A stretch of DNA of 64,000 bases from positions 19,744,837 through 19,808,836 of the forward strand of contig NC_087073.1 in assembly GCF_026151205.1 (NCBI RefSeq), given 5' to 3'. Positions within the stretch are counted from its first letter, which is position 1; each line of letters starts with the position of its first letter. Origin of the DNA: Bolinopsis microptera (taxonomy: Eukaryota > Ctenophora > Tentaculata > Lobata > Bolinopsidae). Position numbers and translations under genes: made by a program. Below the pieces are notes generated by a model. It saw only the letters and a program-made list of their open reading frames with translations, was not told the origin of the DNA and searched no databases. Below, in pieces: positions 20,977-33,100 of this stretch.

Positions 20977-21184
20977 GCTATTAGTGTATGGCTGAACTGA
21001 TATTAGTGTAGTGCTGTCAAATCAAAAACACCCATCTCAATCCGATTTGTAAGTTGTGTTATTGTTGTGAATTTGTTTGACATAATACCATTGATTTAGT
21101 TACATTCATTGGCCGAGCTTTTTGTTTTTTAGCATTCCTAATCTCGGTTTATTTCATTATTTGAAAATTTTAACAAATTAAAAA

Positions 21185-24100
21185 ATGTTTATAGCTATGA
21201 TAGCATCAAAATTGTCAAGAACTCTCCTCCGTTGTCACAGCACTGCTGCTGCTGCCATAGCTTACAACAGCAAGAATGTGCCGATTGAGCAAACAAAGGT
21301 AAGTAATTTGATTTTGTATTTTCGGGAATTGATGGAACCACCAAAATATGTAAAGACTCACAATCATAGTTAATCAATCGCAAGAACCACACTTTTGCCA
21401 ACTTGCTCTAAATGTGCAATTAGGTTTCCAAACTGTTTTATCTTAACTCATCAATTCAACCAATTAAGCATAATATGCTTAATATTATGATCATAATATT
21501 CAGTACATATTAGACAGGAAGAATGTGATCTTATGAATCTACGTCGAACTGATCAACTCTTGCAGCTGTTCATCAATAATGAGTTTGTGGAGGCAGCAAG
21601 TGGAAAAAGGCTAGAAGTTATCAATCCATCTACTGGAGACACTATCTGCGATGTTGCAGAAGCTGACAAAGTTAGTTTACCATCGAATTTTATAAATTCT
21701 TAGACACCAAATTCTTCAACTGGCATGATCAAGTAAATTATTAATTTCTTATCTTATATACCCTATCTTAACAACTGTTATCATTAAATTCGTTTTAAAA
21801 GTATTATTTGAGACTTAACATAAGTATAGATTGTACAACTTCCTTTAAACTTGTAATAACTTGGTATGAACAGGCTGATGTTGATATTGCCGTGGCAGCT
21901 GCCAGGTCAGCTTTTAACTATGGATCTGAATGGAGGACAATGAATGCAAGTAATCGTGGCAGGCTGATGTACAAATGGGCGGATGCTATTGAACGAGATA
22001 TACATTACATAGCTGTAAGTCATTGGGTTTATCAAAAATAAACAATTCATATTTTATTTAGTTAAGTTCAATTACATAGTTAAATTATTCAAATCTTAAA
22101 ATACCACACTGTATTTTGGTATTACAGGCTCTAGAAACTCTAGATAACGGCAAACCTTTCGACGATTCACTTCATGTTGACATTCCTCTTGTTATCAACA
22201 CTCTGAGGTACTATGCTGGATGGGCAGACAAGGTTCACGGGAAGACAATTCCTTCTGGTTAGTTGGTTTGTTAACTGCTTAATAGTATTATTATGATAAT
22301 GATGTGTGCCTTCCACGTGACTCTTTCAATAGATGTTCTGACTTCAGATCGTTAAAAAAGCAAATGAATTAAATAGAAAAACATTTTTAATGGGCCTAAC
22401 CTTTTAAGCTTAGGCCCATTACGTACAATTCTGTATTAAGATAACAGCACTTCCGAAATTACTGATAAATGCAGTGGCGTAACGTTGCCTGTTGGCGCCC
22501 CCCTGCCGAAAAGGCGCCCCCCTGTTGGCGCCCCCTCCCCTTTTGGTGCCCCTCCCTAAAATTGAACAAATTAGGCGATTTTAGAGGATACGCCGGTAAA
22601 ATCTCTAAAAAAGTGTGTATCTAGAGTAAAACGCGCATTTTTGCTAGTACTTTAGTTAAGTTTTCGAAATTGTCCCACATTCAAACGAAGATTTGGCGCC
22701 CCCCTAAGACGGCGCCCCCCTGCACAGCGGGGTCAGCAGGGCCCTTCATTACGCCACTGGATAAATGTGAGAATAGCCACTTTGATCATTGATCACGTAC
22801 AGTGTACAATGTTCAATGTACAATGTACAATGTACAATGTACAATGTATAATGTAAAATGTACAATATACATGTACAATGTACAATGTACATGTGCCCAT
22901 CAATAATGTTCCTATCTAGAAACTACATGCTCTCCAGAGAGACGGGTATTGTACATGCTTAAAAAAATTCAGCAGAAGGAATTGAAATTATTTATTTCAA
23001 TAGTTAAGTTTTATCCCAAAGTTGACACACTCCAATAACCACCACCACTTCCCCCAGATGGAGGCACCTTTGTGTACACTCGACACGAGCCTGTGGGTGT
23101 GGTTGGTGGTATTACCCCCTGGAACTTCCCTCTTGCTATGTTCGCTTGGAAGATAGCTCCTATCCTAGCTTGTGGGAACACGTGTGTTATGAAGGTGGCT
23201 GAACAGACCCCGCTCACTGCTCTCTACTGCGCTAAACTTGCTAAAGAGGTAAACGTCGGGGGTCGGACTTGGATATCACCTTTCCTGCTATCATTCACGT
23301 CTTTTGTATTTTATCAGACCACCGCACTTTTTAACTTGCATTGTGCAACAACCAAAGTAAAAGAGATTCGCCAGTCACCAGTGTGAAGCGTATTTTAAAG
23401 ACGGACCATGGTTATTATTTCATTAATTAATTATTTAGTATTAGCAGGTTCAATGTTCATAATGATAATCCAGGTTGGATTTCCCGATGGAGTGATCAAC
23501 ATTTTATCTGGCTACGGGCCAACTGCTGGTGGTGCTATTGCCAGTCACATGGATATCGAAAAGGTCGGCTTCACTGGCTCAACAGAGGTAAGTTTAACAC
23601 ACTCATACTTGAGAGAGAAACGTTTTGTTATAAATGTTTTAATTGTCTTTTATATTAAGGGGTTTATTAGCGTGAATAACGCCAATAATACTTTCATAGA
23701 TGTATTTAAAGTTTTTATCGGTTTAATACACTTCTATCACAATCAGGTAGGGAAGATAATCCAAATGGAATCTGCAAAGTCCAACCTGAAACGTGTCACC
23801 CTAGAACTCGGGGGAAAGTCTCCTAATATTGTCTTTGACGACTGTGATCGTACGTACAGTTTTTATCTATATAATAAACGTGTTTAACTTCAGTTTTAAT
23901 TTATCCAAACAGCCATAATATGGTTAATGGTTAAAACCGGCTAATAACATGCGGCAGGCTGAAAAATTAGTGAAGATTATGAGAATATTATATAAGTATA
24001 TAGTTATATAGTGGAGTTTAAAATAATAATTACTTAAAATATTTGTCACATTTCAGTGGATCAAGCAGTTGCAGCTTCACACATGGCTGTGTTCTTTAAT

Positions 24101-27100
24101 GTTGGCCAATGCTGCTGTGCTGGTACACGCCTCTACGTACAAGGTAAGATAGGCCACTTCTTCTTCTTCTTTACGTAAATAAAACATTCAATTAGAAACT
24201 TAATATTGATCACTATAACATAATAATGTATAATGTATAATGTATAATGTATAATGTATAATGTCCAGTCCATGTTTAGTGTTCACTGATCTGTTACGTG
24301 ACAGTTGACACTTTCAACCTCACATTACCAGAGACAATGTATGAGAAGTTTGTTGAAAAGATGGTTGAGAAGGCTCAGAACCGTATCCTGGGAGACCCTT
24401 ACGATCCCAAAACTAATCACGGTCCTCAGGTATTTCAATAGATTTCAATAGATAAAGTTAGTCCCTGCCTTTGCAGGCAGTTTAGGGAATGAGGTAATTT
24501 CTTGCTCCAAGTTAAGGAATTTTGGTACTTGTTTGCCTTATTTCAGAGAGTCTGGGCATATTTGTTATAGACGGAGACAGTATGCATTTTTTGTATAAGA
24601 AAGTAGTTGTTGTGGTTACCAGTATCTGCCCACATTGTTGCAAATTGAGTTTCTTCTCAAGTATGTACATTGACACTTGACAGGTTTGGTGTAAGTCTTT
24701 ACAAAATAAGCTACCAGTTTAGTATTTCAAAGGAGTAAATAATAATACACATAATATAATAATATAATAATATAATACATAATATATATAACGTGGTCCA
24801 TGGACAAAAATTAGTCAATTAAGATTTGTAATTTTCGTCTTTTAAAATCTTTTACTTAAAACATAAAATAATAATATTTGATATAAATAAATGTATTGGC
24901 CTTGTATGTGTGTTATGAAAGTAGAAACCCAACAGTGTCTATTTATTGTTGGCATCAAAGAAGATAGAAACATTTTTGCCATCGTAAATGTAAACACTAT
25001 TGCGGCTCACAGTGTAGGGCGGATTTTCGTTGTTTTTGTAAATGTGCATCGCTCCCCAGCCCAAGCAATGCACCTCTACTGCACAGTAACCGCCCATGTG
25101 ACTCTTGAACTGCGTGAACCATTTTACCGGAGCCGCATCGTTGTAGCAGTGCCAGGTGAACTCCTTGTCAGACACATTTAAGATGTAAGCATGGTCTGTT
25201 TTCGTGTTGGAAATGAAGGTCCGAGCTTTAACCAACACATCTATGGCTCTCCCAACGTTTTGAATCTGCTCTCCATACGCCTCAACAGTAGTTTTTGCTG
25301 CGTTTGCGAATGCCTCCGGATTGTCCAATACTGCTTTCGTTATTACCGCCGCACCAGCCATCTCTAAATTTACTGTCAGATATTATTATGTACATATAAT
25401 GGAAAGTAACCAATCCTTACCCAAGCTCTGCCTCCTGGGCAAAATGTAAACGCTGGAATATTATTTAATTCAAATCTCACTTATAAAGATGTTGATATGT
25501 TAGGCCGGTACAGTGAAATACTTTTATAAGCCTCAGTGCTTATATTTTAGTACAGGGTGGGCCAAAAGTTGGCCTTTATAGCTCAATCACTGATTGCCCG
25601 ATTGAGGTAATTCTTTTTGGTATGAATTATTTATATTATTACCACTCATTCGAGGAATATGTTAAATCAAAGAATATTCATGTTCATTTTTTTTTCGAAT
25701 GAAGGTTCATTATCGCATTTATTTTATAGTTCTGATAATCGCTTCGAGTCAAATTTTATTGAATTGTGTTTGGCCATTCGAATTACGTTCGTCACGTTAA
25801 ACGTATGTAACGTTACTTTTGGCCCACCCTGTATATTTTCACAAAAAACAGGAAATTGCACCAACATTTACAACAAAAATCTTCCTGGTTTTAATAACGT
25901 TATAAAAAACTATGAAAATAACAAATTGAACCCTTGAAAAGACTGGTTCGACCCACGTCCCACAAGCTTTGTGAAGACACTCCACAATAACAACAACAAT
26001 AATATCATCGTTTACAATTAACATGGTATAAGGAGCAAGGAAGTTAGCTATTTTAAATCTCAGTTAAACAATGAGACAACAGCAGGAAGTAATGGCATGA
26101 AGTAATGCACCGTGATATTGTGAGTTCTAGTTGCAGTTCTATTATTACTATTTCAAGATACTGTGGGACTGGTTGTTATATCTGATTACGTCACTGATCC
26201 AAGTGTAAGCTAACTATTAATTAATATGGCTTGTTCATGTTTATATAGTTATATCGTATTGCTAATTAATTGGTATTTATGCTAATTAATTGGTATTTAT
26301 GTGTGTTAAGATAAGGTTCTCGTCACGTTGAGTCCTTTCAAAGGAGACAATACTAAACCAATAGCTAAATTAATAGAAAAAATAACTAAATTGACGAAGC
26401 ATTTTCATTGTTACCTTTTAAAATCTTAAACTTATTTAAATTGTATTATTATATATTTTTTTAAATTATAAAAGTATAAAGCTGTCTATTTGTAGGGATC
26501 AAATAAAAGGTAAACATTTTTGCCATCGTAAAAGGAAAACACTTTTGTGGTTCACAGTGTAGGGTGCAGGTGGATTCTCGTTGTCGTTGTAAATGTGCAT
26601 TGCTTCCCAGCCCAAGGTATACACCTTGCACCTGTACTGCACAGTTACCGCCCATGCACGTCTGGAATTTCGTGCACTATTTTACCGGTTCCACATCATT
26701 GTAGCAGTGTCAGGTGAACTCCTTGTTTTTGAGAGTCTGGGCCTAGTTGTTGTCTAAGACAATACATATTGATCTATATAAGGAAGTTACGAATTTTATT
26801 GCAATTTGAGTTTATTTTCAGATAGATAATAAGATAATATACTAGAAACCCGCTCATCCAAATGCAGCTATATTCGCGGGAATTTGATATCATTTATATT
26901 ATAATTTCACTTCATCATCTAGCTCCGTTCTGTAAAAAGTATGAAGTTTTCGGAAGATGACGGTAAAGTTCCAATTGTTCCTTAGTTGATTAGGGCCTGT
27001 CATGATATCATGGATCGATTAGGTTCCACCAGGATCTGGTAGTCCTCATAATTCTGCGGCATCTATGTATCGTTATCTTGCACAACTCCGTAAGACCCTT

Positions 27101-30100
27101 GTGAGTTTGGCATGTGAAAATTTGCAGCCTTCCAGACATTGATTGGGTTAACGAGGTGTCGTATGTCAGCTAGTTGGGCCAAGATTTCAAAATTGATGGG
27201 CAGCCGTCACTCACCAAACCATGGTGTGAATGGTAGTGGCTCTCATTAGAGCTGCGAAAATAACACGAGTGCATATGCCTGGGGTTGCGTCCTGACTATG
27301 CTGCAGGGAAATCTGTACCGAAAGGACCGTGGCCGCACCGCAAAAGAAAAGGAGATCGGCCCCTCGATCCTAGCTTGCTAGGTTCGCCATTGTTGTGTTG
27401 TTGTTGTATGTCACCTCAAGATCGGGTGACAGGGGGCTGACCAGGCCAGAACCCAATTGATTGGGTCTGAGGTCACGTGATTATGAGCCTGAGGTTACGT
27501 GACTGTGACGTCACCAGAGCTTGTTCTCCGTTTCCCGCTCATTGGACCAGTAGTTGACCAGTAGTTATAGTAAGGGGAAAAGTGGTCGATTTAAGGGTTC
27601 CGTTGGATTTAAATGTTCACAAGGATTTAGCAACGGAATATGGTAGTTAGAACCCCTACGAACATAATTAGACTTGTCACCAATTTTGTATCTCGACAGA
27701 AACACCACTTTTTACCACTTTTTACCACCTTTGTACCACCTTTCTAGTTTGCCAAATATCTTTAGTTGTGAACGTCGTAGAAGGCTGGAAATTAACCTAG
27801 AATGTTTATCTTATCAAGGAGTAAAACTTTTGTTCAAAAAATTTTTACATCGGACAATCAGCTAATTGGATAATTACTAATTAGTTAATTACCAAAAAAA
27901 GTGAAAAATTTTTATTGGCTCAAAATAATTAAAATCGTTTGAAACACGGAGAAATGTAATTTTTAGAAAAACTTCAAAACTTTTTCTCTTACACAAATTT
28001 TTTTCGAGACTTGGAAAAATTTCGAAAATTTGAAAAAAAAATTTCCGCCAAAAGTGATCGAATTGCATGAAACGTGGATAAAAATGCTTTGCAGAAAAAC
28101 TTCGAACCTTTTTAGATTGGGGAATACTAAAATCATCAATATTTGAAGTTGGAGTTCAGTAAATCTCGGCATATTTTAGTAATTAGGAATAGCTTAGCGG
28201 AAAGGGCTGAACCTGAAAAACGTTAACCACACAATATTAGAGTTTCATAACTAATTACAATATAGCTTTATCAAATTCCACATAAAGAAACAGCACAAAA
28301 GGACCGTTTAAGATCGAACCGATTTTACCTGCTGTATACTATCATTTTATTGATTTCAATGATCAAAAGTCAAAACCTCTCTGTACCGTCAATCTTGCCA
28401 ATCTATACCAGGTATCTGAATGTACCGGACCTCTTCTTTGCCTCTATAATAATTAGACCCAGTTGTGCAAGAAATGCGATTTCTCACAGGGGCTTCTTTT
28501 AACTGTGCACCTTTTGTCACTCCCGCAAGAGGCCCGGTATTATAGGGGGGTATAGGAAGTGTAAATATACCTTCCATCATCCACTGTGGCTTTTTTGTGT
28601 TGTGAATGCACATTGCACATGCCGCTTCGTTTGCTATGCAAGATACCTCGAATAACCCGCATATGTCATTGCCAGGGTCGGGATAGAGCTGGAGATAGCA
28701 TTGAGAGGTTCGGTACATTCAGATACCCGGTATAGATTGGCAAGATTGACGGTACAGAGAAGTTTTGATCATTGAAATCAATAAAATGATAGTATACAGC
28801 AGGTAAAATTGGTTCGATCTTAAACGGTCCTTTTGTGCTGTTTCTTTATGTGGAATTTGATAAAGCTGTATTGTAATTAGTTATGAAACTCTAATATTGT
28901 GTGGTTAACGTTTTTCAGGTTCAGCCCTTTCCGCTAAGCTATTCCTAATTACTAAAATATGCCGAGATTTACTGAACTCCAACTTCAAATATTGATGATT
29001 TTAGTATTCCCCAATCTAAAAAGGTTCGAAGTTTTTCTGCAAAGCATTTTTATCCACGTTTCATGCAATTTTATCACTTTTGGCGGAAATTTTTTTTTCT
29101 TCAAATTTTCGAAATTTTTCCAAGTCTCGAAAAAAATTTGTAAGTGAAAAAGTTTTGAAGTTTTTCTAAAAACTACATTTCTCCGTGTTTCAAACGATTT
29201 TAATCATTTTGAGCCAATAAAAATTTTTCACTTTTTTTGGTAATTAACTAATTGGTAATTATCCAATTAGCTGATTGTCCGATGTAAAAATTTTTCTTTT
29301 AAAAGTTTTACTCCTTGATAAGATAAACATTCTAGGTTAATTTCCAGCCTTCTACGACGTTCACAACTAAAGATATTTGGCAAACCAGAAAGGTGGTACA
29401 AAGGTGGTAAAAAGTGGTAAAAAGTGGTGTTTCTGTCGAGATACAAAATTGGTGACAAGTCTAATTATGTTCGTAGGGGTTCTAACTACCATATTCCGTT
29501 GCTAAATCCTTGTGAACATGTAAATCCAACGGAATGCCACTTTTCCCCTTACTATTAATGCCTTTTAATCAAAAAACATTTATCACAACCAAAGTTATGA
29601 ATAGCTATTGCTATTAGCGTGAGTTAGTCACAACTTAGATCAATTATCATAAAGCATGAAAACGCACATCAATAATCTGTGCTTACTCAATCTTTTGATG
29701 TTGCTACGACGACGCAGTCAAACTTTGATGAAATAGCACCATTTTTCTATCGTCAATTTTTCCTCTCTTCCGACGTTAATTATATTTAAACTATAGCCTA
29801 AATCAAAGTTCTAAAATGACTATAACAACTACATTTCAACTTCATTTGAGAGCTGAAATTGTTCATATCGAAAGGCCAGTTTTTGGTGAATTTTTTGTGT
29901 TTTTATGCCGTTGCTGGGTAGATTCCCGTAAAGTTTAATTTAAAGTATATATATGTGCACCAGTCTGTAAACTTTGTTAATACACTCTCCACACTCATCG
30001 CAACAAAGTCTCCCCCAAAATATGTACCACAGACCTACTAACACTTCCGATAGGTTTATTGCTGCTTTGTCTAATGCTGGAAGGAAAAACATCCGTATAC

Positions 30101-33100
30101 AACAGCAGTACTTCTACCTTATGAAAAGCAAGCAACAATCAACAATACCAAAAGGTATCTTTGAACAGTGTCAATTTCAGTGTAGTGTCAGAGACCCTGT
30201 TTTAGAGAAGTTGACCGCCAGTATGATGATATTCACAGCTAGCAGAATCTTGGATATCTTAATCCTCTACTACCACAACTGGTCAAACAGACTAAGAGAG
30301 AACTACTACAAACTGGAAAATGAGTTTAAAACTGCTGTGCCAACAAACCATTTTGAGAGAGGTATGGCTACTGTCCAACACAAGATCCGCCAACAGAAAC
30401 TGGAATGTGAGAAAACACACGATTCTAAGTTAAATAGAGACAAGGTGAATGGAACAGAGGTATACATCAAAAACAGCTATACTTCATTACCAGAACAACC
30501 AGAAGTACCCAGGATATCTCTAACCAAAACGAGAACTCGTAGGCGCAAGGAGAAAAAAGCAAAAGTCACTAAACCTAGAAAAAGGAAATCTGTCCATAAA
30601 CACAGGAGGGATGGGATAAAATCAAGACCACTTAACAGAAACAATGTCAGCCAAGCTGCATTAGACAAAACTGTCATTAATCTCTCGTCCAAAACAGTTA
30701 CAAATGCTCATAAGTTTGTCTTCCACCTTGGAGAATCATTTGCAGTTACTCCTTCTAAAACGAACAGAGATAAACTAGTAGAAGATGTAAACTCCTGGGC
30801 AAACTCACTTAGAATGAGTTTCGTCCTCAGTAGAGTTGTAATCCCCACCCAAAATGTAGAAGAACATGAGAAAACCCTTGACCAGAAGGTAAAGCAAATG
30901 GAGAAAGTTCTAGGAATAAAAACCTCAAAGAAGAAGAATTTCTCTAACAGTGGTAATCATGCATTAGAACTGTTCATCAGCAATGTCAAGAAACAGATAT
31001 CTAATCACCCTAGAAAACCAAAGCCAGCTCCTAGGAATGTAGACAAGGAGACTACAAAAGCAATCCAAGAGCTCAAAAGCTGGGATGATGCTGTAATTCG
31101 ATTATTTGATAAAGGGACTGGGTTCTTTGTGTTAGACAAATCAGACTACATCAATAGAGTAGAAGCTGCTCTAAAAGATCAGAGCACTTTCAAACAAGTA
31201 TCGGATCAACAACAACAGATCCACACAACCATCATCACCATTAAAGAGTGGGTTCTGAAATACTCAGCAGATGCTGACTGCCCTGGCATGACCCCAAACT
31301 TTATGGAATGGGTAACACCTAGTGAAGAGGAAAATGAACCTGGAGTAAACTACATGAACCTGAAAGCTCACAAACCAGAGAAAAACTACCCTGGGAGACT
31401 TATCAGCACTGGATGTAACTCTTACATCAAGAACCTCTCAATATTCACAGCAGAAGAACTAAAGAAGGTAACCCTGCCCCACTGCCTCATGGATTCTAAT
31501 GATCTACTTATGAAGATGAAAGAACTCAATGAGTCAGGAAGATTGACTGGGAAGACCATCTACCACGTTACATTTGATATTGTAAACATGTTCCCCAGCA
31601 TTTCAAAGGAGATTGGACTACCAGCCTGTAGAACCTTACTAGACCAAAGAAGTACTAAACTTTTCTCCACAGACTGCGTTATGGAAGCTTTGGAGATAAC
31701 CCTGGATAACAACATCACTGTTTTCAATGGCAACATGTATGTACAGACAAGTGGAACTGCGATGGGTCCAAATAATGCTTGCCAGTATGCAGACTCAGCT
31801 CTCAGCCCCTTGGACAGTAAGATCGTGGAGAGCCAAGAAATCACAACCCCTGAGTTCTATGGCAGATACCGTGACGACATATACATCACCTGGACTGAGT
31901 CACTGGAGAAGCTAGACCAGTTTCTACTTTGGCTCAATCAATACCATCCAAACCTCAAGTTTACAATGTCGACACCTTCTACAGAGGGGACTGAATTTCT
32001 AGACCTGTTTATTTACTCGAAAAATTGCAAGCTAGAAACTAGGACGTACTGCAAACCTAGTGATGCCCATAGCTATTTACTCCCACAATCCTGCCACCCT
32101 ACACACATAGCAGAGAATATTCCATATGGAGTAGCACATCGAGTGTTCAAAAACTGTTCAGAGGAAGAAGAGTATTTGAAATGTAAAATTGAATTTAGTG
32201 AATATCTAGAAGATAGGAATTACAATAAAGATCTTATCCATAAATCCTTTGAGAAAGTTGAGTTACTTAAACGGGATGATCTGATTTCAAAAAACCTTAC
32301 AGTAGTAGTAGTAAACCCGCGATGGGGTGGCATGTGCCTCAATAAAAATATTACAATCATTTATTATTATATCAATGTATTATTAAATATTTCAAAAATA
32401 TCAATAACGTATGGTTGATCCTTCACACTTGGTAAAATATATAAAAATAAAGTTAATCTACACTAAAGAATAAATAATCTATATTATATAAATCAACAAT
32501 ATTAACTCCCCATCTTCATGTAGTCATTTATCAAAGCGGTAGAAATCCAAGTAATTTTAGTACGCGGTGCGCAAGGAATTTCGCCTAAGTGTGGCAGTGA
32601 AAATTGAAAAATAAGTTGCAGAATAAATTGCAGTGACTGACTGTCAAATGCATTATCGCAGTTCATTTATTTGACTGCACAGTGCACTAACGTTTAGGAT
32701 TCTTACAGCTGTTATATTTTGCTAATATTTTGTTTAAAAGTTGTAAAGGACAAAGCTCTTACAAGCTCTAATAGTAAGAAGAGTGAAAGATGTTTTCCTT
32801 TAGTTTGTGATTTTGACCCTAACTTACCTCCAATTGGTAAAATAGTTAACAAGAATAAATTTATCCTTGGCCTAGACCCCCTTTTAAAGTCTGTGATCCA
32901 GCCTAGTAAAGTATTTGTTTCATATCGTGGTAATAAAACTATCAAAGAAACTTTAGTTCTGAGTAAACTTTCAGAAGATCGTAAGTATCATGAAGATAGT
33001 AATGTTATAGCTTTAAACTCTAACACTGAAACTGTGGCTCTGCCTACTAGTATAGAAGAGGGGGGATGTTATCATTGTAACTCCAGATGTAAAGCCTGTA

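Noticed and set aside
27674-27865. 63-codon frame occurring identically in both arms of the 2-kb palindrome
   Set aside because: Its duplication is explained by the palindrome itself. It has no domain and no independent sign of selection.
29974-30021. Penelope RT start at 29974
   Set aside because: The codon is TTG; the first ATG in frame is 30022.
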